A stretch of DNA of 20,228 nucleotides, taken from contig CANIWY010000010.1 in NCBI GenBank assembly GCA_947471695.1, forward strand, positions 1-20,228. The letters are read 5' to 3'. The notes beneath the pieces were generated by a model that ran no database searches, had not been told where the DNA came from, and was given only the letters and a program-made list of their open reading frames with translations. Source of the stretch: Nitrosomonadaceae bacterium. Its GTDB lineage: Bacteria > Pseudomonadota > Gammaproteobacteria > Burkholderiales > Nitrosomonadaceae. Positions 4,739-13,297 of the stretch are shown here, piece by piece (the stretch's first letter is position 1; each line of letters opens with the position of its first letter). The position numbers and the translations under genes were made by a program.

Positions 4739-6151
4739 ATGATGCAGACACTGTACGACAAACTCTGGCAAGGACACACCGTTTACGAGGAATCCGACAA
4801 ACCGGATGGAATGGCGCTCATCTATGTCGACCGTCATCTGGTTCATGAAGTCACCAGTCCGCAGGCGTTCGAAGGTCTAAGGCTCTCCGGACGTAAGCCC
4901 TGGCGGTTAGATGCGATCCTTGCGGTGGCAGATCATAATGTCCCCACCACCGAACGTAGCCACGGCATTGCCGACCCAGTATCGCGTCTGCAGGTGGATA
5001 CACTTGACCAGAATTGTGAAGACCTGGGTATCACCGAATTCAAAATGACCGACTCGAGACAGGGTATTGTTCATGTTGTAGGCCCTGAGCAGGGGGCCAC
5101 GCTACCCGGTATGACAGTGGTATGCGGTGACTCCCATACCAGCACTCATGGAGCATTTGCATGCCTTGCATTCGGCATCGGCACATCCGAGGTGGAACAC
5201 GCCCTTGCGACTCAGTGCCTCCTCCTGAAGAAGGCGAGGGCCATGCAAATCCTAGTTGAGGGCAGTCTTGGAACTGGAGTTACCGCTAAGGATATTGCAC
5301 TCGCGATCATCGGCAAGATCGGTACCGCCGGTGGTAATGGGTATGCCATTGAGTTTTCGGGTAATGCTATCAGGGAGCTCTCCATGGAGGCGCGGATGAC
5401 CCTTTGCAATATGGCGATCGAAGGGGGGGCACGTGCCGGAATGATTGCGGTCGATGACACCACTATCGATTACATTCAGGGACGTCCTTTTGCGCCGAGG
5501 GGTGATTTATGGGAGAGGGCAACGGCTTACTGGCGTACTCTTAAGAGTGACGAGGGGGCATCCTTTGATCGGGTAGTGACTCTTGATGCCTCTCAGATTA
5601 AACCGCAAGTCACCTGGGGGACCTCTCCAGAGATGGTGACGACGATTGATGGGAGGGTGCCAGATCCGACTGAAGTCGATGATGCGGTGAAGCGTCATGA
5701 TATGGAGAATGCGCTCAAGTATATGGGACTCACTGCGAATATGCCGATTAATGAAATCTATCTGGATAAGATATTCATCGGTTCCTGCACCAATTCTCGT
5801 ATTGAAGACTTACGAGCGGCTGCGGAGGTGGTTAAGGGTCGGCATATCGCTGCAAATATTAAGCTCGCAATGGTGGTTCCGGGCTCGGGATTGGTGAAGC
5901 GTCAGGCCGAGGAGGAAGGTCTTGACAGGGCATTTAAAGATGCGGGTTTCGAGTGGCGAGAGCCGGGATGCTCGATGTGTCTTGCGATGAATGATGACCG
6001 GCTCTCGGCGGGAGAGCGGTGCGCTTCAACATCTAACCGTAACTTTGAGGGGAGGCAGGGACCGGGTGGGCGCACCCATCTAGTGAGCCCAGCGATGGCC
6101 GCTGCGGCCGCAGTGGCTGGACATTTTGTGGATGTACGAGAGATATATTAG
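4739..6151 (+). CDS. leuC: 3-isopropylmalate dehydratase large subunit
   Basis: LeuC forms the large subunit of isopropylmalate isomerase, which converts 2- to 3-isopropylmalate in leucine synthesis. The 470-aa product has the usual length and aconitase-family motifs: TLYDKLWQGHTV at the start, VVCGDSHTSTHGAFACLAFG, and AKDIALAIIGKIGTAGG. The 4Fe-4S ligands are Cys350 in IGSCTNSR and Cys411 and Cys414 in EPGCSMCLAMN. SNRNFEGRQGPGGRTHLVSP lies near the C-terminus. AGGA at 4729-4732 supports the ATG at 4739, or the ATG directly after it. It heads a block with ecn-type, leuD, leuB and asd genes on the same strand, and its partner subunit LeuD is encoded two genes on. Nothing essential is missing. 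Confidence 0.98.
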   Translation: MMQTLYDKLWQGHTVYEESDKPDGMALIYVDRHLVHEVTSPQAFEGLRLSGRKPWRLDAILAVADHNVPTTERSHGIADPVSRLQVDTLDQNCEDLGITEFKMTDSRQGIVHVVGPEQGATLPGMTVVCGDSHTSTHGAFACLAFGIGTSEVEHALATQCLLLKKARAMQILVEGSLGTGVTAKDIALAIIGKIGTAGGNGYAIEFSGNAIRELSMEARMTLCNMAIEGGARAGMIAVDDTTIDYIQGRPFAPRGDLWERATAYWRTLKSDEGASFDRVVTLDASQIKPQVTWGTSPEMVTTIDGRVPDPTEVDDAVKRHDMENALKYMGLTANMPINEIYLDKIFIGSCTNSRIEDLRAAAEVVKGRHIAANIKLAMVVPGSGLVKRQAEEEGLDRAFKDAGFEWREPGCSMCLAMNDDRLSAGERCASTSNRNFEGRQGPGGRTHLVSPAMAAAAAVAGHFVDVREIY

Positions 6152-6197
6152 GCTGTAAAATGAGGCTTTAGTTTATCTTCTTAATGAAGGGGGTATT

Positions 6198-6323
6198 ATG
6201 AAAAAATTACCGGTGTTGGTTCTGCTGATTGCTACTTTCTGTTTGTCTGCCTGCAATACCTTCCAAGGTATCGGTAGAGACTTGCAGAGGAGTGGCGAGG
6301 TGATTGAGAGAACAGCAAAATAA
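6198..6323 (+). CDS. Entericidin-type small lipoprotein (41 aa)
   Basis: An ATG at 6198-6200 with AGGGGG about 5 nt upstream opens a 41-codon gene. The product has a lipoprotein signal peptide (MKKLPVLVLLIATFCLSAC) with the lipobox LSAC, so Cys19 would be lipidated. The mature part reads NTFQGIGRDLQRSGEVIERT, then AK, which is the entericidin A/B signature (N-T-x-x-G-x-G-x-D-x-x-x-x-G). In Escherichia coli the entericidins are a small toxin-like/antidote lipoprotein pair. Here only one gene is seen, and its role is unknown. It lies 46 bp after leuC and 7 bp before the likely leuD start, so it is probably co-transcribed with the leucine genes. From memory, the same position is held by entericidin genes in other betaproteobacteria. 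Confidence 0.88.
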   Translation: MKKLPVLVLLIATFCLSACNTFQGIGRDLQRSGEVIERTAK

Positions 6324-6330
6324 CTTCCGA

Positions 6331-6969
6331 GTGGAAAAATTTCATTCCTTCAGAGGGTTGGTTGCGCCAGTGGATCGGGCCAATATTGATACCGATGCCA
6401 TTATCCCTAAGCAATTTCTAAAGTCTATTAAGCGTTCCGGTTTTGGTCAGAATCTATTCGACGAGTGGCGCTACCTTGATCATGGTGAGCCCGGGATGGA
6501 TGCCTCAGAACGCATACTCAACCCCGACTTTATCCTTAATCAGGCTCGCTATCGTGGCGCGCAAATACTACTCACACGTTCAAACTTTGGATGTGGTTCG
6601 AGCAGGGAGCATGCACCATGGGCATTACAGGATTATGGCTTCCGGGTGGTCATTGCCCCCAGTTTTGCCGATATCTTCTTCAGCAACTGCTTTAAGATCG
6701 GGCTGCTGCCGATCGTGCTCGGTACAAGCTCTATCGATCGGATATTCGACGAAGTCGACTCGGCAGAGGGCTACTCTTTGACCGTCAATTTAGAGGGTCA
6801 GACTGTAACAACTCCCGGTGGTGAGGTCTGCATCTTCGATATTGATTCATTCCGTAAGAATTGTTTATTGAATGGTTTGGATGAGATTGGCATAACCTTG
6901 CAGCATACCGATAAGATCATTGCATTCGAGCAGAAGAGACGTATGGAACAGCCGTGGTTATTTAAGTAA
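6331..6969 (+). CDS. leuD: 3-isopropylmalate dehydratase small subunit
   Basis: LeuD is the swivelling small subunit that completes the active site of isopropylmalate isomerase with LeuC. The GTG at 6331-6333 gives 212 aa starting MEKFHSFRGLVAP, which is where LeuD proteins normally begin. Motifs include DRANIDTDAIIPKQFLKSIK, NLFDEWRYLD, then NFGCGSSREHAPWAL (substrate loop), and VIAPSFADIFFSNCFK. The C-terminus LNGLDEIGITLQH...QPWLFK is also typical. The frame is open upstream to a TTG at 6304 that would overlap the lipoprotein gene and add 9 unusual residues. I prefer the GTG, although no strong ribosome site precedes it; coupling to the lipoprotein stop 7 nt upstream may help. Confidence 0.97.
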   Translation: MEKFHSFRGLVAPVDRANIDTDAIIPKQFLKSIKRSGFGQNLFDEWRYLDHGEPGMDASERILNPDFILNQARYRGAQILLTRSNFGCGSSREHAPWALQDYGFRVVIAPSFADIFFSNCFKIGLLPIVLGTSSIDRIFDEVDSAEGYSLTVNLEGQTVTTPGGEVCIFDIDSFRKNCLLNGLDEIGITLQHTDKIIAFEQKRRMEQPWLFK

Positions 6970-6998
6970 ATATTATTTCTAATACTCAAAAAAACTCT

Positions 6999-8060
6999 AT
7001 GAAGATCGCAGTCCTGTCCGGTGACGGTATCGGCCCTGAAATTGTCACCCAAGCTGTACGCGTGTTGGATGTGTTGAGGGGTGACGGTTTAAAGCTCGAA
7101 ATGGAATCTGGCCTGATGGGGGGATGTGCAGTAGACGCAACCGGTGAGCCATTTCCGGAGGCCACGCGTAGCCTAGTTAAGCATGCAGATGCTATCTTAC
7201 TCGGTGCTGTCGGTGGCCCTCAGTATGACTCTCTGCCACGCCCACAGAGGCCAGAACGTGGGCTCCTCGATATCCGTAAATCTCTGAACCTATTTGCCAA
7301 TCTGCGGCCGGCGGTCCTCTACCCAGAGCTCGCTAATGCATCCACTCTAAAGTCTGAGGTGGTTGCAGGCCTGGATATACTGATTGTGCGTGAATTAACC
7401 GGAGATATTTACTTCGGTGAGCCGCGTGGTATCGAGGTGAGGGAGGGCCAGCGTGTCGGTTTCAATACCATGATTTATAGTGAATCAGAGATACGCAGGA
7501 TCGCGCATATCGCCTTCCAGGCTGCACAGAAGAGGGGTCGTAAGCTGTGTTCAGTGGATAAGATGAACGTTCTTGAGTGTACTCAGCTATGGCGTGAGGT
7601 GGTGATCGAGACCTCCTCTGAGTACCCCGACGTGGAGCTGACTCATATGCTGGTCGATAATGCTGCGATGCAGTTGGTACGGAATCCTAGACAGTTCGAT
7701 GTGATGGTGACGGGAAATATATTCGGGGATATCCTATCCGATGAGGCTTCAATGTTGACAGGCTCTATCGGCATGCTGCCATCGGCATCTCTGGATGAAA
7801 ATAATAAAGGTTTATACGAGCCGATACACGGATCAGCACCGGATATCGCTGGCAAGGATGTAGCCAATCCACTGGCGACGATACTGTCATTGGCGATGAT
7901 GATGAGATATACATTCAGTCAGGAGTCCGTGTCTGAGCGTATTGAAATGGCGGTTAAAAAAGTGCTGTCTCAGGGGTATCGGACCAGTGATATTTATGAA
8001 TCTGGGATGAGAAGGGTCGGTACTGCTGGGATGGGTGATGCGGTACTTGCAAATTTATAG
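6999..8060 (+). CDS. leuB: 3-isopropylmalate dehydrogenase
   Basis: LeuB oxidises and decarboxylates 3-isopropylmalate with NAD, the third step of leucine synthesis. The 353-aa product has the usual length. It starts MKIAVLSGDGIGPEIV and contains the loop LLGAVGGPQYD with the substrate arginines in RPERGLLDIRKSLNLFANLR. The metal and substrate site is DNAAMQLVRNPRQFDVMVTG, followed by NIFGDILSDEASMLTGSIG. The cofactor loop is LYEPIHGSAPDIAGKDVANP. It lies 29 bp after leuD and 21 bp before asd, so it is probably in the same transcript. The ATG start is set by the conserved N-terminus, although the preceding bases (AAAAAAACTCT) show no clear ribosome site. Confidence 0.98.
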   Translation: MKIAVLSGDGIGPEIVTQAVRVLDVLRGDGLKLEMESGLMGGCAVDATGEPFPEATRSLVKHADAILLGAVGGPQYDSLPRPQRPERGLLDIRKSLNLFANLRPAVLYPELANASTLKSEVVAGLDILIVRELTGDIYFGEPRGIEVREGQRVGFNTMIYSESEIRRIAHIAFQAAQKRGRKLCSVDKMNVLECTQLWREVVIETSSEYPDVELTHMLVDNAAMQLVRNPRQFDVMVTGNIFGDILSDEASMLTGSIGMLPSASLDENNKGLYEPIHGSAPDIAGKDVANPLATILSLAMMMRYTFSQESVSERIEMAVKKVLSQGYRTSDIYESGMRRVGTAGMGDAVLANL

Positions 8061-8081
8061 ATAGTTAAGAGAGACGACTAG

Positions 8082-9194
8082 ATGAAACGAGTGGGATTTG
8101 TTGGCTGGCGTGGGATGGTGGGCTCAGTGCTGATGCAGAGGATGCGCGAGGAAAATGATTTTGCGCTGGTGGAGCCTGTATTTTTTACGACTTCTCAAAG
8201 GGGTGGGCAGGGCCCTGATATCGGCAGAGAGACCCCACCTCTGAAGGATGCATACAATATCGACGAGCTGAAGTTGATGGATGTCATCATCTCCTGTCAG
8301 GGTGGAGACTACACCACAGCGGTATTTGACAAGCTTCGTCAGTCTGGGTGGAAGGGATACTGGATCGATGCGGCCTCGACACTGCGTATGGTGAAGGATG
8401 CAGTCATCATACTAGACCCGATCAATCTACCCGTGATTGAGCAGTCTTTGCATGATGGGGGAAAAAATTATATCGGTGGAAACTGTACCGTGAGTCTGAT
8501 GCTGATGGCGATGGGGGGTCTGTTTGAGGAGGACTTGGTTGAGTGGATGAGTGCCATGACCTACCAGGCGGCTTCCGGTGCAGGTGCACAGAATATGCGT
8601 GAATTACTGCAGCAGATGGGTGAGGCTCATCGGGTTGCTAAGAGCATGCTGGATGACCCTGCCGCGAGCATACTCGATATCGATCGAGAGGTGGCTGGAA
8701 CGTTACGTGATGATAGCTTCCCCACGGCAAATTTTGGAGTGCCATTGGCAGGTAGCTTGATCCCTTGGATAGACCGTGATCTTGGCAATGGACAGACACG
8801 CGAGGAGTGGAAGGGCCAGTCTGAAACTAATAAGATCCTTGGACGTAGTGACCAGGTGATTCCGGTGGACGGAATCTGCGTTCGTGTCGGGGCCATGCGT
8901 TGCCATAGCCAGGCACTGACCATCAAGCTGAAGAAGGATGTTCCATTGAACGAGGTTGAGGATATTCTTGCTGCAGCCAATAACTGGGTCAGGGTGGTCC
9001 CAAATGATCGTGAGAATACATTAAAAGAATTGACCCCTGCTGCGGTCACGGGAACGCTTAATATACCGGTCGGGAGATTACGCAAGCTTACAATGGGTGA
9101 CCAGTATCTATCGGCATTTACGGTTGGCGATCAGTTATTATGGGGTGCGGCTGAGCCACTGCGTAGGATGCTGAGAATTCTGGTGCAGGCCTGA
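8082..9194 (+). CDS. asd: Aspartate-semialdehyde dehydrogenase
   Basis: Asd reduces aspartyl phosphate to aspartate semialdehyde, the branch point to lysine/diaminopimelate, threonine and methionine, and so it also supplies peptidoglycan. The 370-aa product is the proteobacterial long type. It has the NADP-binding start MKRVGFVGWRGMVGSVLMQR, the phosphate-binding stretch WIDAASTLRM, the catalytic Cys135 in GGNCTVSLML, SAMTYQAASGAGAQNMRELL, and the base His275 in RCHSQALTIKL. The residue spacing matches the Escherichia coli enzyme closely. It ends the leu block; a 207-bp gap with a perfect palindrome follows before fimV. Confidence 0.98.
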   Translation: MKRVGFVGWRGMVGSVLMQRMREENDFALVEPVFFTTSQRGGQGPDIGRETPPLKDAYNIDELKLMDVIISCQGGDYTTAVFDKLRQSGWKGYWIDAASTLRMVKDAVIILDPINLPVIEQSLHDGGKNYIGGNCTVSLMLMAMGGLFEEDLVEWMSAMTYQAASGAGAQNMRELLQQMGEAHRVAKSMLDDPAASILDIDREVAGTLRDDSFPTANFGVPLAGSLIPWIDRDLGNGQTREEWKGQSETNKILGRSDQVIPVDGICVRVGAMRCHSQALTIKLKKDVPLNEVEDILAAANNWVRVVPNDRENTLKELTPAAVTGTLNIPVGRLRKLTMGDQYLSAFTVGDQLLWGAAEPLRRMLRILVQA

Positions 9195-9253
9195 CCCTTT
9201 TTCTTTACTGAAGTATTCAGCAGGTTGGCCACATCGTGGTCCAGATTTACGGA

Positions 9254-9269
9254 CAGACTGATCAGTCTG
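9254..9269. promoter_or_regulatory. Perfect 16-bp palindrome upstream of fimV
   Basis: CAGACTGATCAGTCTG is its own reverse complement over all 16 bases. It sits in the 207-bp gap between asd and fimV, about 130 bp before the fimV start. It could be an operator for a dimeric regulator or the stem of a transcript hairpin; no T tract follows, so a terminator is less likely. No family is assigned. Confidence 0.45.
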
Positions 9270-9401
9270 AGGTCAATTAGTTGGACCTTTTAGTTGAGAA
9301 ATAATTGAGTAGAGACACGGGATCAGAGAAGGGCCGAGCTTGATTCGATAACTACATGATGTTATTCTATTTCTTCTTAAAAAATACATGAGCGCCTTGT
9401 T

Positions 9402-11615
9402 GTGTGCAAATCATTTATTAAAGTAGGTCTGATCTTAGTAGTGTTGATGTCTCCATGGTCTGTGCAGGCGGCGGGCCTGGGAAAGCTGACCGTGAACTCT
9501 TCTCTGGGGCAGCCTTTCAAGGCAGAGGTTGATCTGATCGCACTCAAGAAGGAGGATATCCCTTCGCTATCGGCTCGTCTCGCCCCACGTGATTCCTTCC
9601 GCAAGGCTGATGTCGATTATGCGCCATTCTTTTCTACGTTCGCGGTCAGTGTCGAAACCCGTTCAGACGGACAGCCCTATATCAAGATCGTCTCCTCACA
9701 GCCTGTTATAGAACCCTTTCTCAGTATGCTGATCGAGTTGAATTGGTCATCAGGGCGTTTGTTGAGAGAGTATACCGTGCTGCTGGATCTGCCAGAGACG
9801 GACCGGCCTCAACTGGCATTGCCCACGACTCAGTTTGTCCCACCTATTCAGGTTGCACCAACTGAACCACCCTCCTTGGAATCAGAGCTGAGCATCGTTG
9901 AGAAGCCAGACGCTCCAACTCAAAACTTTATCAATGACAGAAAGACCCCACTACAGAAACCAATACACCGGAAGCTAGCGCCCCAAAAGGCAGTATCACA
10001 GAAAGCCACACCAGCTGATTTAGAGGGTGTTGCTAACTATGGTCGTGTTAAGAGTGGAGATACCTTAATCAGGATCGCAAGACAGGTTGCCACAGATGGA
10101 GTCAATCTCAACCAGATGCTGATCGCTTTGCATCGTGCAAATCGTGATGCCTTTTCCGGCAATAATATCAACCGACTGAAGGCAGGCTCCATCCTAAGGG
10201 CACCTGAGGGTAGCGATATTGCCAGTATCTCGTCCGCAGAAGCGGCAAGAGAGGTCAGGGCACAGATATCTGACTGGAATGCTTATCGTCAGAAACTCTC
10301 ATCTGCGAGTGGTGCGGCGAGTGCAACAGGTGGGCCCAAGCAAACGGCGAGTGGCAAGATTACGACCAAGGTTGAGGATAGCTCAACCAAGCTCAGGGAG
10401 CCTTCTAAAGAGGTGCTGAAGCTCTCCAAGGGTGAACAGATTGGTGCAGGGGGTAAGGGCTCATCGCAGGAGCGTATCCACGCGATGGAGGAAGAGGTCA
10501 CTGCGAAGAATAAGGCATTAAATGAAGCAAGTCAGAGGATTGGCCTGCTGGAGAAGAATGTCGGTGAGATGCAGAAGTTGCTGGAATTAAAATCTAGCAC
10601 CATGGGGGATGCTCAGAGGCGAGCTGAAAACCTTAAACCTAATAATGCCTCTAATTCAGCGCCGACCGAAGCACCTCAGGCTACTGTATCGACCACTCCA
10701 GCAGAGACAGAAGGGGTGGCTTCGGTTACTCCCGAAGGTGATGCATCTGCGGAAGGTTCGAGCAAGCCTCGCGAGGAGATGAAGGCTGCACCAGAGCCTG
10801 CCGCTATAACAGCTTCAGTATCGTCTGCACTGGTGGATGACCTCTTACAGAATATCGAGTATGTGGGAGGGGCGGTTGCACTTCTGCTGACACTGATTAT
10901 TACTGGCTCGATGATGGGTCGCAAAAAGGTGGAGCCGGCGGGTTTAGATGTGATTGAGGTGACTCAATTAACAGAGACTTCTTCCGTTGAAGAGCCCCTT
11001 CAGTCGGTCGAACATCCCCCCCTTGCGGTGGCGTCAGATAAGCCCATCCCTGATTCTCCTCGGGGATTAACTAAATCAAGAAAGAATGCTTCCGTGGACC
11101 TTAAAATAGAGGATGATATCTCCATCTTGCCGAGCCAAACCACTGAAGGGGCTCCATTAATCATTCCTGATGAGGGGCCGGATCAGGCCATGGTCTTCGA
11201 TCTTAATGCACCACTTGCGACGGCTGCTTTGGAAGTGCGACCGACTGAGGATTCGGCGGCATTTAGCATTGATTTTCCGGTTACATCCGAGCCTGAATCT
11301 GAGTCTGAGTCGGCATCTGAACCAGAATTAACGATCGATACCGCCTCTGAACCGGCACTGGATCTTGCCCCTTCATCGGATCCCGGTCTTGCAGATATTA
11401 ATCTCAATATGGGTGATTGGGCGGTTCCAACTGAAACCGATCCGGCATCTACGGAGAGTGCTCACTGGCATGACATTGCGACCAAGATTGATTTGGCGAG
11501 GGCCTATCAAGAGATGGGTGACAATGATGGGGCCAGAGAGATTCTTGAGGAGGTTCTGCGTGAGGGAGATGCCAAGCAGCAAGAGAGTGCGAGAGCAATG
11601 ATGTCGAATGTGTAG
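9402..11615 (+). CDS. fimV: FimV-like polar organiser protein
   Basis: FimV is an inner-membrane protein that binds peptidoglycan and organises the cell pole, type IV pili and twitching motility. The 737-aa product has a signal peptide (residues 1-24, VQA-A cleavage). The FimV N-terminal domain follows, with GLGKLTVNSSLGQPFKAEVD and YIKIVSSQPVIEPFLSMLIE. A LysM domain lies at about 212-268 (VKSGDTLIRIARQV), a coiled coil at about 353-400, and a membrane segment at about 487-507. A long acidic cytoplasmic linker rich in SEPES-type repeats comes next. The conserved C-terminal TPR-like motif is at about 690-730 (IDLARAYQEMGDNDGAREIL). The start is a GTG with only a weak ribosome site; an ATG at 9388 is in another frame and soon stops. 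It is shorter than the Pseudomonas protein but has all the domains. No pilus genes are nearby. Confidence 0.93.
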   Translation: MCKSFIKVGLILVVLMSPWSVQAAGLGKLTVNSSLGQPFKAEVDLIALKKEDIPSLSARLAPRDSFRKADVDYAPFFSTFAVSVETRSDGQPYIKIVSSQPVIEPFLSMLIELNWSSGRLLREYTVLLDLPETDRPQLALPTTQFVPPIQVAPTEPPSLESELSIVEKPDAPTQNFINDRKTPLQKPIHRKLAPQKAVSQKATPADLEGVANYGRVKSGDTLIRIARQVATDGVNLNQMLIALHRANRDAFSGNNINRLKAGSILRAPEGSDIASISSAEAAREVRAQISDWNAYRQKLSSASGAASATGGPKQTASGKITTKVEDSSTKLREPSKEVLKLSKGEQIGAGGKGSSQERIHAMEEEVTAKNKALNEASQRIGLLEKNVGEMQKLLELKSSTMGDAQRRAENLKPNNASNSAPTEAPQATVSTTPAETEGVASVTPEGDASAEGSSKPREEMKAAPEPAAITASVSSALVDDLLQNIEYVGGAVALLLTLIITGSMMGRKKVEPAGLDVIEVTQLTETSSVEEPLQSVEHPPLAVASDKPIPDSPRGLTKSRKNASVDLKIEDDISILPSQTTEGAPLIIPDEGPDQAMVFDLNAPLATAALEVRPTEDSAAFSIDFPVTSEPESESESASEPELTIDTASEPALDLAPSSDPGLADINLNMGDWAVPTETDPASTESAHWHDIATKIDLARAYQEMGDNDGAREILEEVLREGDAKQQESARAMMSNV

Positions 11616-11799
11616 TGCTGATAACTCTCTGAGCTCTGGAATTGGAGACGAGTTAGAGGCTCTAGAAGTATCTGATCCACTACTCTACCGAGCTCCTTAT
11701 GCTCATTAATGCGATACTCCCTGTAGTAATCCCATCATCCATGCATCAGGTTCACTCAATCCAATCCCAGTTTGAATTTACACTGACAGAACAGATCTT

Positions 11800-12624
11800 G
11801 TGAGAATTGCACTGGTTCTGGAGTACGATGGAAGTGGTTTTTGTGGTTGGCAGAGCCAGCCATCAGGCAGGTCAGTTCAGGATGCGCTCGAGGGTGCATT
11901 ATCAAAAATCGCGGGTAGTGACATCCGAGTCATCACAGCAGGACGGACCGATACCGGCGTTCATGCACTGTATCAGGTGGTGCACTTCGACTCGCCGGTA
12001 GATCGTCCTAAAAATGCTTGGGTGCGGGGAGTGAATGCATTACTTCCGGATAGTATTTCAGTGCTCTCCGCGTCTGAAGTTCCGGATGAATTTCATGCTC
12101 GGTATAGTGCGAGCGAGCGTTGCTACCTCTACCTGCTGATGAATCATCCTGTTCGGCCGGGCCTTCATCATGGCAAGGTCGGTTGGTTTCACCAGCCTCT
12201 TGATCTGGAAAGGATGCAATCAGCGGCACAGATGTTATTGGGTGAGCATGACTTCAGCGCCTTCCGTGCGGCAGAGTGCCAGGCCAAGTCACCGGTACGC
12301 AATCTGATTAGGTTGGAGATCACGCAGCAATCTGACATGATTGCATTCGAGTTACGTGCGAATGGTTTTTTACATCATATGGTGCGCAATATCGTGGGAT
12401 GCCTAGTCTATATCGGCAAGGGCAAATACCCGGCAGAATGGATAAAAGCAGTTCTGGAGGGTCGTGACCGGACCCACGCAGCACCGACCTTTCCCGCTAC
12501 CGGACTCTATTTAGCAGGGGTCAACTACGACTCAAGATGGAGCATCCCAGGATTTATAGAGCCACCTATCGAGGCCCTGTTACCGCGTTCGCAGCTGCGT
12601 CAGGGAAGACTTATTCAGAGCTAA
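11800..12624 (+). CDS. truA: tRNA pseudouridine(38-40) synthase
   Basis: TruA converts uridines 38-40 in the anticodon arm of many tRNAs to pseudouridine. The 274-aa product has the usual length. It starts MRIALVLEYDGSGFCGWQSQ and carries the catalytic Asp51 in AGRTDTGVHALYQVVHF. The RNA-binding stretch FHARYSASERCYLY follows, and the second half shows HDFSAFRAAECQAKSPVRN and FLHHMVRNIVGCLVYIGKGK. The start is a GTG at 11800. The 184 bp before it hold no gene and no clear terminator. It is the first of a truA-trpF-trpB-trpA run, an order seen in many beta- and gammaproteobacteria. Confidence 0.97.
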   Translation: MRIALVLEYDGSGFCGWQSQPSGRSVQDALEGALSKIAGSDIRVITAGRTDTGVHALYQVVHFDSPVDRPKNAWVRGVNALLPDSISVLSASEVPDEFHARYSASERCYLYLLMNHPVRPGLHHGKVGWFHQPLDLERMQSAAQMLLGEHDFSAFRAAECQAKSPVRNLIRLEITQQSDMIAFELRANGFLHHMVRNIVGCLVYIGKGKYPAEWIKAVLEGRDRTHAAPTFPATGLYLAGVNYDSRWSIPGFIEPPIEALLPRSQLRQGRLIQS

Positions 12625-12670
12625 CAGGAATCATGCTTTCAAATTGTTTTCAACAGAATCGCACTGAACC

Positions 12671-13297
12671 ATGCCGACCCGAATAAAGATCTGTGGCATT
12701 ACCCGTATCGAGGATGCCCTGACCGCAACAAGGTTAGGAGCGGATGCGATTGGGTTTATATTCTGGCGGAAGAGTGCTCGATTCATCAGTCCCGCCAAGG
12801 CGCGTGAGATTGTAGATAGACTACCGCCATTCGTGAGTTCGGTTGGGGTGTATGTAGATCCGGAAGAGGGTTGGGTAGAGGAGAGTTCCACTATCGCAAG
12901 ACTGAGTCTGCTGCAATTTCATGGAGATGAATCACCTGAATTTTGCGACCGATTCTCACTCCCCTATATTAAGGCCATACGAGTCAGGGATGGAGTGGAT
13001 TTGCTACAATATGAAGATCGGTATTCCAGCGCAAGAGGGTTGCTGCTGGATACCTACACCGAGGGTATGCCCGGTGGGACAGGGGATACCTTCAACTGGG
13101 ACTTAATTCCACAAGGTATGACGGTACCATTGATTCTGTCGGGAGGACTTCATTCGGGCAATGTGTCGATGGCGATCAAGAGAGTACATCCCTGGGCGGT
13201 GGATGTCTCGAGTGGGGTAGAGTCTGACAAGGGTATTAAGGACGCGGAGAAGATTGCCGCTTTCATGCGAGGAGTTCGACATAGTGAAAGTTTATGA
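12671..13297 (+). CDS. trpF: Phosphoribosylanthranilate isomerase
   Basis: TrpF isomerises phosphoribosylanthranilate to the carboxyphenylamino-deoxyribulose phosphate in tryptophan synthesis. The 208-aa TIM-barrel protein has the catalytic base Cys8 in TRIKICGITRIEDA and the acid Asp127 in GLLLDTY. LLQFHGDESPEFC lies in the middle, with the phosphate-binding loops near PLILSGGLHSGNV and AVDVSSGVESDKGIKD. The gene lies 46 bp after truA, and its last 14 bases overlap the likely trpB start, which suggests translational coupling. Earlier tryptophan genes (trpE, trpG, trpD, trpC) are not in this window, a split arrangement common in these bacteria. Confidence 0.97.
   Translation: MPTRIKICGITRIEDALTATRLGADAIGFIFWRKSARFISPAKAREIVDRLPPFVSSVGVYVDPEEGWVEESSTIARLSLLQFHGDESPEFCDRFSLPYIKAIRVRDGVDLLQYEDRYSSARGLLLDTYTEGMPGGTGDTFNWDLIPQGMTVPLILSGGLHSGNVSMAIKRVHPWAVDVSSGVESDKGIKDAEKIAAFMRGVRHSESL

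Noticed and set aside
6304..6330. Upstream TTG start for LeuD overlapping the lipoprotein gene
   Set aside because: LeuD proteins begin near MEKF; the GTG at 6331 gives exactly that, and the 9 extra residues look like read-through of the lipoprotein gene.
8627..9085. Long reverse-strand open frame within asd
   Set aside because: It lies wholly opposite a well-conserved enzyme gene and shows no family motif, like the other antisense frames in the housekeeping block.
11277..11360. Repetitive Ser-Glu-Pro codons in fimV
   Set aside because: Acidic low-complexity linkers are normal in FimV proteins; not a separate repeat element.
13254..13283. Upstream TTG start that would lengthen TrpB by 10 residues
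   Set aside because: The added residues are not family-like, and the GTG at 13284 has AGGAG upstream and gives the normal N-terminus.
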